A DNA stretch of 64,000 nt, taken from the NCBI GenBank assembly GCA_963556195.1, contig OY744531.1, positions 50,744,700-50,808,699 on the forward strand. The letters run 5' to 3'. The stretch's first letter is position 1, and each line of letters opens with the position of its first letter. Source of the DNA: Sepiola atlantica (lineage: Eukaryota > Mollusca > Cephalopoda > Sepiida > Sepiolidae). Below the pieces are notes generated by a model. That model was not told where the DNA came from and did not search any database. It saw only the letters and a program-made list of their open reading frames with translations. A program made the translations under genes and the position numbers. Below are positions 12,180 to 22,200 of this stretch, in pieces.

Positions 12180-12460
12180 AGCACTTAGCTGGATACTCCA
12201 CCAGACAAGATGAATTATTGTGCTAAAATACAGTAAGAGCAAGAGACCACAAGAAATATATACTATAACATAGTTAACTGGTCAATTGGGGAGAGGAAAA
12301 TTAATGTTCTTCACTTCTTTACTAATTTAAAGTTTGAGAGGTAAAGAGAACTTTAGTTGAACACTCGGATGCCTATGTATCTCATATAGAGATAAAGTGT
12401 TAGCCTCAGGAGCCTTGATGTCTGAGACTTTACACTGAAGTAAAATAAGAAAGAAAGAAT
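12180..12460 (+). repeat. R2 dispersed repeat, copy 2
   Basis: Matches copy 1 from CACCAGACAAGATGAATTAT through AACACTCGGATGCCTATGTA to CTGAGACTTTACACTGAAGT. It preserves the uninterrupted version of the site that is split by a U2-type SINE in copy 3. Confidence 0.75.
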
Positions 12461-13230
12461 ATAGAAACTAGAAATGATGAAACAGGCTTGACATTCAAGT
12501 TTCATCAGAGCTATTGAGTCACTTTCACTAATACTCTTGTGAAAGATATGTATCCATCGTTCATCCTCTTCTCCTAGCTACAGGTGAAATAGTAGGTTAG
12601 ATTAGACTCCCAAGCCTTAGTAGAGCAACTAGTCTCGAAAGCTCCAAAATAACACCTGTGACAGGTAGATTTCTCATGTGCACCTGTACAATCAGTACTT
12701 GCCTGGTGGAGAGAGTTGGATATGTTTTTGAGAATGCACAATCCATTTAGAAGAACTTTCAGTATTACTTCGGTTAACAATTTTCACTATCAACCATGAG
12801 ATCAAGAAACTGCCAAACCATGTGAATATACATACATGTATGTATCATGCACTGAAGAAGAGATTTATTTGAATTAAAAAGTAAAAAAAATCAAAAATCA
12901 AAAAATCCTAATCGTCTTAGAAACGATCGTACACCAAATCATTGTTGATCTTGAATTCTTCGAACTGAAATAAATAATGTTATAAATTTATTTGTCTCCA
13001 CTTAATCTACATGTATGTATCCATATTCTCTCTTTTTTCAATTTTCTTACCAGATGCCAGACATTCACCCGCTATTTCAGAGACTCCAACCGAGAGATAA
13101 TTTTAGGATGATAACCGTAACTTTAAGCACAATTGTTTAAATCTTTCTTGCACTTGGTTCACTGAGTAAATTCGTCAGGTGGTTTGGAAATTATTTTTCA
13201 TGAGCCCGGTGGATTACTACCCTGTGGATG
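12461..13230. other. Non-coding interval, nothing recognised
   Basis: No features beyond a small palindrome-like ATACATACATGTATGTAT near 12,830. Confidence 0.5.
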
Positions 13231-13235
13231 TTTTA

Positions 13236-13240
13236 CCTGG

Positions 13241-13312
<72 letters not shown>

Positions 13313-13690
13313 TATCTCATTCGTTTCTTCTTTTTCTTTCTTCTTCTTTTTCATTCTTTTTCTTTTTCTTCTCATTTTTTCTCTTCTCTTATGCATATTA
13401 TTATTATTCATCTCATTCATTTTGGTGTTTCTTTTTCTTACTTCTTCTTTCATTCTTTTTCCTTCTTTTTCTTTTTTCTTCTCTTTCTTCTAATTCTTTT
13501 TTCTTTCTCTTATGTATGTTATTATTTATCTCATTCATTTTTGTTTCTTCGTTTTCTTTCATTCTTCTTCTTTTACTTTTTCTCTTTTCTTACACATATT
13601 ATTATTCATCTTATTCATTTTTGTCTTCTTTCTTTTTCTTTCTTCTTTTTTCTTCTCCTTCTTATTCTTTCCCTTTTCCTTGTTCTACTC
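13236..13690. repeat. (TTA)n microsatellite followed by pyrimidine tract
   Basis: About 25 TTA repeats (13,238-13,312) are followed by about 380 bases of T/C-rich sequence with internal near-repeats of TATTATTATTCATCTCATTC. Long frames across it are compositional. Confidence 0.92.
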
Positions 13691-14171
13691 TTCCTAAATT
13701 TCACATCATCACATTTACCGCTTGTCAATCCTTTTCGGATTTTAAATGAAAAATTACTCAGTTCTTTCTAGCTCAGCGGCCATTTTGATTTTTTGGTTTA
13801 TTTGTTTTCCCGCTTCCATTTTCCTCCAATTTTCTGTTGGTATTCCTGAGAGAGCATTCAGATTGGCCGCGTATTATTATCAGATATTAATTGCATTTCA
13901 GCTGTTAATTGAAGTTGTCATGTATTGGGAGCTGCCAAATCTGAAGAGCGTCTCTAATAAATATACGTCAACAAAAGTGCTTAAGAGTGCCTTTGTTCAA
14001 TAAAAACTTGAAAACTGCTTGTCATCCTCCTAATATTCTTGATTTTTAGTTCAAACAGTTCTCAGCACCAGTTTAAGAAGTAGTTAAGGTCAGATTTCTC
14101 ATTTATTTAAAATTAATTTACTAAAAAAAATATATATATCGTATGTGTGAAAAAAAAAGAAATTGTTTTTA
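13691..14171. other. Non-coding interval, nothing recognised
   Basis: A short plus-strand frame at 13,746-14,003 is hydrophobic at its start but has no recognisable family and no supporting context. Confidence 0.45.
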
Positions 14172-14320
14172 TATTAATGAGTCACAACTACCAAGGGCAA
14201 AAGCCACTCGAGTATAAGGGTTACTGAGATTGCCAATTAGATTGATGAACGATCCTATGAGAGAATTGGAAACGATGCATGAAAACATTTTTCTCAGTGT
14301 TTATAGGATTGTCTAAATGG
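14172..14320 (-). mobile_element. LINE-A 3' end relic
   Basis: TAATGAGTCACAACTACCAAGG resembles the complement of the LINE-A 3' terminus seen at 20.2, 46.3 and 61.4 kb. Divergence is high and the inner boundary is uncertain. Confidence 0.45.
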
Positions 14321-14710
14321 TTATATAATGCACTATTCATGCAGTAGACGGTTTTTATTGACTCACAATTGTGTTTGCTTCTGGTGGAGTTATTGTTTCA
14401 GAATATATATAAGTGGATATATGTGTCTATGTATATATCTATGTACATGTATATGCATGTACATAGGCGCGTGTCTATTTTTAGTGTGTATTTTTGTATT
14501 TGGTTGAGGAGTGCACAATTTCCGCATGTATATTGATTACTAATTTGTTATGTTAATCTTGCCTTTTGTAATTTTGTATTTTTGTATTTTTGTTACTTCT
14601 TATTGCTATAAAGAATAAATGAATTGAGGAGTTGACGGAAGAGTACCTTATAGATAAGTCCCTGCTTCGGCTGGCATTTTGTACTTGGAAAAAGATTAAA
14701 TGAAGACGTT

Positions 14711-14738
14711 TCTTCTTCTTCTTCTTCTTCTTCTTCTT
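14711..14738. repeat. (TTC)n microsatellite
   Basis: About nine TTC repeats. The flanks from 14,321 to 15,221 hold nothing else recognised apart from TGTATTTTTGTATTTTTG runs near 14,565-14,590. Confidence 0.9.
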
Positions 14739-15221
14739 GTCATCTATATAATAATATGCTAATGCATTTCGTGTTTCTACGTACGTTATAACCTTTCATA
14801 CCCATGTGCAAAGACGAAATCGTCCAATTACCAAAGATGAAATGCAAGAAGTAACTGAGAAAAAGCTAATGTCACTGTTTGTCAAGAATTAAAATTTTAC
14901 CCATTTCAAAATGAATTATTCTAAAATCGAATAAATCGTCATAAATGGAATTCTGTTGACCCCCTAGACTTGAAAAGTTTTACAACATATTCTTTTCATT
15001 TTAATACATCTAATTTTTACCATTCTTAATAAGTACATTTTTTATTTTAAAATGATTTAAATTGTTACAATATATAGACAAATTAACAGGTAAAAAGGTT
15101 CGTTTTATTTATTTAAAAATATATTCAGGTGACAAGTATTTTTACGGTGAGAAGAGAGAGAAGACTGTAGGTAAGAAATCGTGGAATTTCCACGGGGCCT
15201 TGCTAGTTATTTTTATTATTA

Positions 15222-15500
15222 TGTACTCACTAGGAGTTCTCACACAGGTAATAATCAGTGATTGCTCACTGATGATAACCGGTGGTATTCCCTGGAGTCT
15301 GGGTGACAGTAAGTCTCCCCATATTTCCAGTACTTTCCACCTCTTTCGATAACCATTGCAAATGACTTTGCATTATCGCAACAGCCGCCTACCATTGGTC
15401 TACTCTGGGGTTTGGGTGGCAATAAGCCTCCCCAAGGTTCCAGTACTCTCTGCACTCTTCTCGTTGAGGTCTGGTTAGTGCTCTCCCTCCTCGGTCTTTT
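15222..15500 (+). repeat. R1 dispersed repeat, copy 1
   Basis: Shared with 16,985-17,240 (minus) and 63,728-64,000 (plus). Blocks in order: GGAGTTCTCACACAGGT, GATTGCTCACTGA, GATAACCGGTGGTATTCCCT, GCCGCCTACCATTGG, TCTGGTTAGTGCTCTCCCTC. The element contains an internal doubling: GGTGACAGTAAGTCTCCCC and GGTGGCAATAAGCCTCCCC, each followed by TTCCAGTACT. No promoter boxes or TIRs were found, so its class is unknown. Confidence 0.75.
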
Positions 15501-15806
15501 TATCCTTTTTGACCGTTCATACTTATTTTGAGTGGTATCAGCCGAGGCTGATGCCTATTTTTTTTTGGGGGGGGGGCGGGCACAGTTTATAACATTTCTA
15601 GCAGTTTCAGTTCTCTTAGTTTCATATGGTGTTTCTTTCTATATTTTTATTTTACTTCTGTTGCAATTTCCATGTGGCTGGTTAGTGTTTGTGATTTATG
15701 CGGGTTGGTTTCCGCATTCAAGGATTTTCCTTAAGATTTCAGCTGTTTTCATCATTGCTGTCCGTACAGTCTCAGTCTTCCCTTTCATTCAAATTTCTCC
15801 CAGTTC

Positions 15807-15811
15807 TTCTT

Positions 15812-15886
<75 letters not shown>
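15807..15886. repeat. (TTC)n-(TTA)n compound microsatellite
   Basis: About 11 TTC repeats followed by about 15 TTA repeats. Confidence 0.95.
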
Positions 15887-15889
<3 letters not shown>

Positions 15890-16782
15890 TTTAGTCGGTT
15901 TACTAAATTCAAAATAATTTTGAAAAAATGATAGAAAATGACATTACATTAATCTTTCACCCATCTTCGTAGGTCTGTCACTTGACCGGAAGAGAGATAG
16001 GTTAGAGAGAGTCTGAGAGAGAGTGAGAATTCTAGAATAATGAATAGAACAGAAGCAAGCCCACCGCAGTCACAATGGACCACACTCTGTCGGACTGATT
16101 GACGTCTGAAAGTCGTGCCAATAAGAGGCAGTCTCGTTTCTGAATTTCTCACCACGTGGGAGACAAGAGTAAACATTCTCTAGACTTAAAGCCAAATATC
16201 TCCAAAGGAGATAGCTCTAATCCAAGATGGCTGACTAGTGTTCCTCACTTGGATGACTACGAGTCAAGATGCTGTAACTCAGATTTACTAAATTTCTCGT
16301 GTACGTGTTTCTCTCCTTAAATGTATTTATACTTATTCAATTTGTTTACTTGTTTCCATGCTTTCATTTCTTGAATGACGTACATATCTGTTGAAAGTGC
16401 AAACAATGGACCTTTGTCTTGAACAATGCTGACAAATCTGTTGAAAATATATTATTTACAGATGCAAATAAGAATAAATGTCTGCTTATTTTCCATAGAG
16501 AATGAGATGAGTTCATAATCTATTTTGAGAGTCAACATATTTTATTTTTAAACTATTGTACTCGGGATAACTCCTATCTGTTTTCATCATGTTAATGCTC
16601 AAATTAGATTCAATAATTAAGTATGACTATGTGCAGGAAGAGATCCATTGTTTTCAAAAATACATTTAAGTAATATTTACCATTAAATAAAATAGAAATA
16701 AAATTTTAATATATATTTAAATAATCTATTCAGTTACCGTGTATTTGTTTACTACTATAAAATAATGCATTAACTGCTGTAG
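15887..16782. other. Non-coding interval, nothing recognised
   Basis: No family, RNA or supported frame. Confidence 0.5.

Positions 16783-16838
<56 letters not shown>
16783..16838. repeat. (AAT)n microsatellite
   Basis: About 18 AAT repeats. Confidence 0.95.
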
Positions 16839-16841
<3 letters not shown>

Positions 16842-16984
16842 TTAATTTGAAATAGAAATGGGGGAATAATGTAGAAAAAACATTAAACGAATCCAAAGAA
16901 ATTGAAGCTGTCATTAATCCCATAATCTACCCCCCCCCCCATACACACAAATGGCTAGTAACACACAAAATGGTTGTGAAAGGT

Positions 16985-17240
16985 TAGGCTGGAAAGAACG
17001 AGGAGGAAGAACTCCACTGGAGGAATATGGAGAGCATGGAATCATGGGGAGGCTTATTGCCACTCATATTCCAAAGAAGACCCACGGTCGTTGCCAACGA
17101 GAAACCAATGGTAAACAGCTGTTGCGATAACATAAAATCATTTACAGCAGTTGTCGAAAGAGGTGGAGAGTGCTGGAAATCTAGGAGACTTATTGTCACT
17201 TGGACTCCAGGAACACCACTTGTTATAGCCAGTGAACAGA
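16985..17240 (-). repeat. R1 dispersed repeat, copy 2 (inverted)
   Basis: Reverse complement of the 15.2 kb copy: GGGGAGGCTTATTGCCACTC, ACCAATGGTAAACAGCTG, TGCTGGAAATCTAGGAGACT and CCAGGAACACCACTTGTTAT correspond block by block, including both internal half-units. Confidence 0.75.
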
Positions 17241-17269
17241 ACATTCTGCACCATTTTTATGTACCCTTA

Positions 17270-17400
17270 GGAAGATTAAACCCAAGATATAATGATATTA
17301 AACCTTATGGCTATTCTAATTTGGATAAAAATCCATTACATAATTTTGATTCTAGAAAATCTCTTAAATTTTAGGCTTTAGAGTACTTTATTTTCTTTAC
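17270..17400 (+). repeat. R4 dispersed repeat, copy 1
   Basis: GATATTAAACCTTATGGCTA and AAATCCATTACATAATTTTG recur near 42,830 and, inverted, near 43,600. No class can be assigned. Confidence 0.6.
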
Positions 17401-18094
17401 CTAAAAAAATAAGACTAAGCAGTTTCTATGCTTTTGGTACATTTGTAGGTTTACACCCTCCACTGTATCACTCTCCTCCTTCCCAAAAATGAGATTATCA
17501 TTTTTTAAGCGATTATTTTATTTTATTATATTAGAAGTTTGAGTGGGTGATCAGTTTCGTATATACATTTAACAAAAATTTATCCCTTTTTTTCCGAACC
17601 ATTCTAACGTTTTAGGGCAGTTAATACTTTCTTTTACCACTAAGCCTAAGTCTGAATGGCTGCCAGATAAGGTTGAATATTTTAACAAAAATAATTTATT
17701 TGAATGTTTTACAAAAATTATTTATTGAAGAGAAGGAATGTTTAAAAAAAACAATTATCAAGAAGAGAGAAATGCAGCTATATCAAATGAAAAAAAACTG
17801 AAAAAACGAGTTAATATCGGGTACATGATTGACTTAACATCAGTAAGAGGAGACAATATAAAACTGAAAATAAAAGAAACGAAATTGCTCCAGTCAAGAA
17901 AGTTCAATAATACTACTAAGTAATATGTAGCAATGCCTACGAATTATTATCTACATCATACATAATAGACAGTGATCTCATATAAAAATAACAAAAATGC
18001 TTAATTAATATAGCATTCGATTGAACTACTTATTGGATTTAGTGAGAACGTTGCCTCCCACACGTGTAGCGAAAATAAAACTATAAAACAATAA
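17401..18094. other. Non-coding interval, nothing recognised
   Basis: AT-rich DNA. A Lys/Asn-rich 61-codon frame at 17,738-17,923 has no supporting feature. Confidence 0.5.
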
Positions 18095-18640
18095 AGATAA
18101 AGTACAACACAGTTAAGTGGTCAATTGGGCAGAGGAGAATTAGTGTTCTTCACTGCTTTACTAACTCAACATTTCAGAGGTAGAGGAGAATCTTGGTTGA
18201 ACACTCGGATATCTATGTATCTCATATAGAATTCAAGTAAGATGCCTCTTGACTTTTTTGTTGTATTTATCTACCTCCCACAGCAGTAAGATTTGACACA
18301 AGGTTGGGAGAGTGGTGTTAGAAAGCCAGCGCCCTAGAGGAAAAGCATTCTCGCCTACAAAAAAATGCTTAGACAGCCCCGTCGGCATTCCCCAGTAGGG
18401 GCGCTTCAGGCGATTAGCAATAAACTAAAACCTTCTAAAAGGGTGAGAAGGCAAAGCCTAGGAGGGTGCACCTCCTAGAAATGCTCAGAACAATACCTCA
18501 GACCGGCAGAATCAAGGCCTGAAGGCCAAGACAGAAGCGGTCTACAGAGTGCAGCATCCATCGGAACAGATACTGCACTCTGATCTTAGCCAAAAGGCCA
18601 AGGAGGATATTTTTGAGACTTTATACTGAAGTAAAATGAA
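18095..18640 (+). repeat. R2 dispersed repeat, copy 3, split by a U2-derived SINE
   Basis: The left part (to about 18,259) matches R2 through ACACTCGGATATCTATGTAT and CTCATATAG. The right part (from about 18,609) resumes with TTTTTGAGACTTTATACTGAAG, equivalent to TCTGAGACTTTACACTGAAG in copy 2. The intervening 350 bases are the U2-type SINE, giving an insertion order of R2 first and SINE second. Confidence 0.8.
18260..18608 (-). mobile_element. U2 snRNA-derived SINE, copy 1
   Basis: On the minus strand the element starts at 18,608 with ATCCTCCTTGGCC and continues GGCCTTTTGGCTAAGATC and AGTGCAGTATCTGTTC. This is the 5' end of U2 spliceosomal RNA, including the branch-point-recognition segment. 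It then leaves U2 and continues for about 300 bases shared with the copy at 34.6-34.96 kb, including CCCCGTCGGCATTCCCCAGT on the plus strand. T-rich sequence at both junctions (TTTTTTG left, TTTTTG right) looks like a short or eroded target duplication. A functional U2 gene is excluded because the Sm site and 3' stem-loops are absent. Confidence 0.82.
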
Positions 18641-18995
18641 ATAAAAAGTAGTGAAAATAGTACTAATATAAATGTATGTAAAATGATAATTACAAGTCCG
18701 TTTTCTGTATGATATTCAATAATAGACAATGTCCTCATATAAAAATACCAGAAATTCTTAATTAATACATTTGATCTGATCATTGGATTTACTGGAAAAA
18801 AACCCACACAAAATGGATTGAGACTAAAAGAGACAAAGACCAAAGCTGAAGTCTCTTTTGTTTCTAAGTATAGCTTATAAGTTAATCACTCAATTAGAGT
18901 CGGTTGGCTTAACGATGGCTCAATTAAAACTTTGATCTTTGCCTTTTCTCTCTTTGCTAATAAAAGGCAAGATTTCCTTTTGTACTTATTATTAT
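18641..18995. other. Non-coding interval, may include Helitron body
   Basis: No recognisable feature. It lies upstream of a Helitron-like 3' end, so part may belong to that element, but no 5' terminus could be placed. Confidence 0.4.
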
Positions 18996-19043
18996 TACCA
19001 GTAGCATAAATATGCTCCCCACCCGGTCTCATGATTTTGCTAG
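18996..19043 (+). mobile_element. Helitron-like 3' terminus
   Basis: A stem-loop with GCATAAAT and ATTTTGC arms around CCCACCCGG is followed by GCTAG and then T, the CTRR-type end of Helitrons. The layout matches the ends at 51,531 and 55,396. Confidence 0.65.
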
Positions 19044-19094
19044 TATATATATCATGTAAATGTGCAGTTTGCTAATGAACAGCCGATTGTGACA

Positions 19095-19560
19095 ATTTAT
19101 TGTTGATGTAAGCTAACCCCCACCCCCAAAAGAGGAGGTAATGCCTGAAAGGATGGTATCATGACAACAAAACAGATATTACACTACCCCCACCTCCAAA
19201 AGAGAGGTAATGCTTCGGAGGATGGTATCATGAGAACAGAACAGATATTGCACTACCCCCCTTCCCCCTCCTCAAGGGAGAGGTAATGCCTGAGGGACGG
19301 TATCATGACAAAATAACAGATATTACACTACCGTCCCTCTCAAAAGGAAGAAGTAATGCCTGCGACGATTGTCTCATGACAACGGAACAGATACTACACT
19401 ACCCCCCTCCCCAAACTTGAGCATTAAAAGATGGTACATTAGTCTTAAATAGTATGGTAAACTAAATTGACCATGAAAAAATAGTATAATATTTATTAAT
19501 AGAAGTAATAGTATAGTTTTGGCTTCAAACAGACAGATACCAAATCTCCAATAGTAATCG
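19095..19560 (-). mobile_element. Minisatellite-bearing Helitron-like element, copy 1
   Basis: About 4.5 units of roughly 68 bases (GAGGTAATGCCTGA, GGATGGTATCATGACAAC, AACAGATATTACACTACC) occupy 19,095-19,410. They are followed by a unique tail ending CAGACAGATACCAAATCTCC. The complement of that tail matches the 5' terminus of the Helitron at 50,254. Copies at 47.1-49.9 and 55.4-55.9 kb have the same order. The 3' limit on the minus strand is unclear. Confidence 0.7.
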
Positions 19561-19599
19561 ATAAGAAGGCGCCAGACTCAAATTCTTTGTTCATCATCA

Positions 19600-19655
19600 T
19601 CGTCGTCGTCGTCGTCGTCGTCCTCCTCCTCCTCCTCCTCCTCTTCCTCCTCCTA
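19600..19655. repeat. (GTC)n-(CTC)n microsatellite
   Basis: CATCATCGTCGTCGTC followed by CTCCTCCTC; GC-rich relative to its surroundings. Confidence 0.92.
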
Positions 19656-19659
19656 TACA

Positions 19660-20215
19660 TGGCCAAATCATTTGAGACGTTGAGCATGTAAGGCATCCAA
19701 AATCCCACCAATATCAAGTTTCTGATGAAGCATGGTTGAAGGGATCCTTTCCTTCAGTTTGCAGCCTCACATCCAGCTGATCATGATACAGTCATTGCGC
19801 CAAAGCTGTTGCAGATCGGAAGTGTTTGATGTCTCCCTGCTATGCAAAATGCAGAGCAGACATGGAGTGCAAAGACTTTGCCCTGAATCTTGAAGGAAAT
19901 ATGCCTGGATGTAATTATTGGCAGCATCTTCCTGAACCCTCTCCAAGCAACATAACAGCAGGCAGTGATAGCACATTTGCAATCATCCCTCAATATTCAA
20001 CAAGTCACTCAGGTAGAAGAAAGTAGCATCAAGATCAAATGAGGTACCATCTTCATCAACATGTGCCACAGTTCGACCATCGATTGGGCAGGCATCACCC
20101 AGACATCTGCGACAAACACAATCCGTGTCAGTAAAGTTGTATTCATGCAATAACTATTGCTGTGTTGTAACCTTATTTTATAAAGATGTGGATCATAGGT
20201 CACCTTTCGTTATTT
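19660..20215 (-). mobile_element. LINE-D non-LTR retrotransposon, 3' part of RT ORF
   Basis: Read antisense with frameshifts, the segment gives CPIDGRTVAHVDEDGTSFDL, TFFYLSDLLNIEG, the CKCAITACCYVAWRGFRKML block, SRHISFKIQGKVF, LWRNDCIMISW and finally LKWFGHV. This is the order of the C-terminal region of a widespread invertebrate LINE polymerase (YLGD, RxAWxKFRELLP, LTSRHLSxKxRGKVY, RLRWFGHV). Several stops and frame changes make it a relic. It is distinct from LINE-A, B and C. Confidence 0.75.
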
Positions 20216-20221
20216 TTTACT

Positions 20222-20797
20222 AAAGAGTCATCACTTATCAAGGCCCAAGGGCCACACAGGGATATGGGTTAATGAGTTTGTAATGTGTACAGTGAGATAA
20301 CACCGCCATGATTGGTAATGATTGTTAAAATTGGGCAGAATTTGATTATCTAAGAAGACAGCTCAACAAATATTTGTTTACATTGGACTTGATAATGACT
20401 ATATTGTAGCTAGCTGGATAGCAGCTCCGCAGTATTGTGTCCCACAGACGGATAGTTCTAGGAAAGAAACTCCGTTCATGGAAGCTCCGTTTAGTTTTAG
20501 TTGCACAGAGGGAGAAAGGGAAATTATTGATAGTGGTTGTAGCTAGACGAGTTTTTGTTGTGAATGTTTTAGAGGAGGGAATCATAGATTGGTGCTCAGT
20601 CGAGCATATACCATGAAAATCATGATGAAGCAGAAAGAGACTAGCAACATCTCTTCTGTGAGAAAGTAGCTGTAGGGAAGAGAAGAGGACATCCCCTTAC
20701 TAGATTTCGAAGTCGGTTTTGTACTCTGTAAAGGCAGGAAAAGGGTGCTTTGAGCAGCACCTCCTCAGATGTGGCAACAGTAATCCTGCTAATAACA
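20222..20797 (-). mobile_element. LINE-A 3' fragment
   Basis: The antisense frame 20,585-20,346 ends a polymerase with CATKTKRSFHERSFFPRTIR, LWDTILRSCYPAS and KSNVNKYLLS. Downstream on the minus strand the 3' UTR includes the CTTGATAAGTGATGACTC terminus at about 20,227-20,244. Upstream similarity to the 5.3-kb copy extends through GTAGCTGTAGGGAAGAGAAG. Typical 5'-truncated insertion. Confidence 0.8.
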
Positions 20798-21138
20798 TGG
20801 TTTTATAAAGGAAAATCTTATGTCGTCAGTCCCTAGAAGCAACCCTGCTAGACTAAGGCAATTTTTATAGGTTACCCAGCCATGAAACCTCATGTAGTAT
20901 TAAGTAATAGCCAAACCCCACAGTAAGATCAACCTTGTGTCACATCCAACCCACTCACTAGGTATGGGGGAGGGGTCAGGTAAATAAACACGGTGCAAAT
21001 GAAACTTTTTCTCATCACAGACATGATCTCCAGTGTCAGTGCTAGAGACTCATGTCCTCTCCCCTCAAAGCAAACAAATCTATGATACAGAACCTCTACT
21101 TAGAGATTACTCTTTGTAACCAATACAATGTGTTAATT
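20798..21138 (+). repeat. Long inverted repeat, left arm
   Basis: Starts near AACATGGTTTTATAAAGG and contains AATCTTATGTCGTC, AATAGCCAAACCCCA, ACCTTGTGTCAC and TATGATACAGAACCT, ending near ACAATGTGTT. Each block recurs inverted in the arm at 21,527-21,862. The arms are diverged but colinear over about 340 bases. Confidence 0.8.
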
Positions 21139-21192
21139 AGAAGAGATGGACCACTTAGAATCGTTAAAGACATTCATTTATGAGGATTATGA

Positions 21193-21194
21193 TG

Positions 21195-21239
<45 letters not shown>

Positions 21240-21240
21240 T
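21193..21240. repeat. (ATC)n microsatellite in inverted-repeat spacer
   Basis: About 15 ATC repeats. Confidence 0.95.
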
Positions 21241-21274
21241 TTAACGTCTGTTTTACATGCTGATATATGTTGGA

Positions 21275-21475
21275 TGGTTTGCGTCACTACTTATCAAGGC
21301 CAGTAGCCACTTGATGGTTGAGGGTTTATGAAGCGGAATGGCTATCAGCCGAAAGATGAGGAACACTATTGGAGTATTGATATTGATTAATGGCATGAAG
21401 TGCATTTGATTACTTGTGGGGCGGTTGACATTGGTTTTCAAGACGACAAAATTGTAATCAGCAAGTAAGCAGTTT
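21275..21475 (-). mobile_element. LINE-A 3' end fragment inside inverted-repeat spacer
   Basis: CACTTATCAAGGCCAGTAGC begins the LINE-A terminus complement, followed by ATCAGCCGAAAGATGAGGAA and a segment matching 46,280-46,460 (GCGGTTGACATTGG, AAGACGACAAA). Confidence 0.7.
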
Positions 21476-21526
21476 CACGATAATGCGTTCCATAGGCAAG
21501 AATCCCTTTTGCTGGTTTAAAAAAAA

Positions 21527-21862
21527 ATGAACACTTTGTATTGTTTGCAAACTGTAATCTCGGAGTGAAGGCTCTGTATCATAAATTTGTTTTTCTCTAG
21601 GGGCAGGACAGAAGTTCCTTAGCATTAACACAAGAGGTCATATCTGCGATGAGAAAACAAAGTTACCTCCCCCCCCCCTCAACCCGAGAGCTGATTGTGA
21701 CACAAGGTCAAGCTTATTTTGGGGTTTGACTATTACTAAACTCTACATGGTTACCTACATGGTAACGCATAAAAATTTCCTTCGTCTAGAAGGATTGTTT
21801 TCTTGAGACCAAGGACGACATAAGATTAACCTTTATAGAACCATGTTTTTAGCAAAAAGGTG
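21527..21862 (-). repeat. Long inverted repeat, right arm
   Basis: Inverted partner of 20,798-21,138: TTTATGATACAGAGCC, GACCTTGTGTCAC, TAGTCAAACCCCA and AATCTTATGTCGTCCTTGG on the minus strand follow the left-arm order. Confidence 0.8.
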
Positions 21863-21894
21863 ATCTAAATGCTACTCATGCACCTAAGCATACA

Positions 21895-22200
21895 CACATA
21901 TATACATACATACATACATACATACATACATACATACATACATACATACATACATTTTTTGTTTCATTCAGTAATACCTGGTGTGGTATACACCTTGGTC
22001 AAGCTGACCCAGCTTTATGGAGGAGGTTTCCAGGAAATATCAAATTCACATGTGTTCCCCAGCTGCATGTATATCCCGGTCAGGGGAGATGACATACAGT
22101 AGCTAGTATTTCCAAATGATCACCAATCTAGTACTGACCATGCCCAACGTCGCTTAACTTCAATGATATAATGAGATACCATATATACATCTTGATTGTC
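21895..22200 (-). mobile_element. 5S rRNA-derived SINE, copy 2, with (CATA)n tail
   Basis: The 5S-like head (minus, about 22,200 to 22,085) includes TTGAAGTTAAGCGACGTTGG and a TGATCATTTGGAAATAC segment. The body follows with CCCCTGACCGGGATATACAT and ends GGTATTACTGAATG. The 3' tail is a (TGTA)n tract at 21,896-21,955. Confidence 0.82.

Noticed and set aside
13179..13771. 195-codon Ile/Phe-rich frame and overlapping frames
   Set aside because: Produced by the (TTA)n and T/C-rich tract; three plus-strand frames are open at once.
18500..18608. Functional U2 snRNA gene
   Set aside because: Only the first 40 or so bases match; the Sm site and 3' stem-loops are missing and the rest is shared with another locus.
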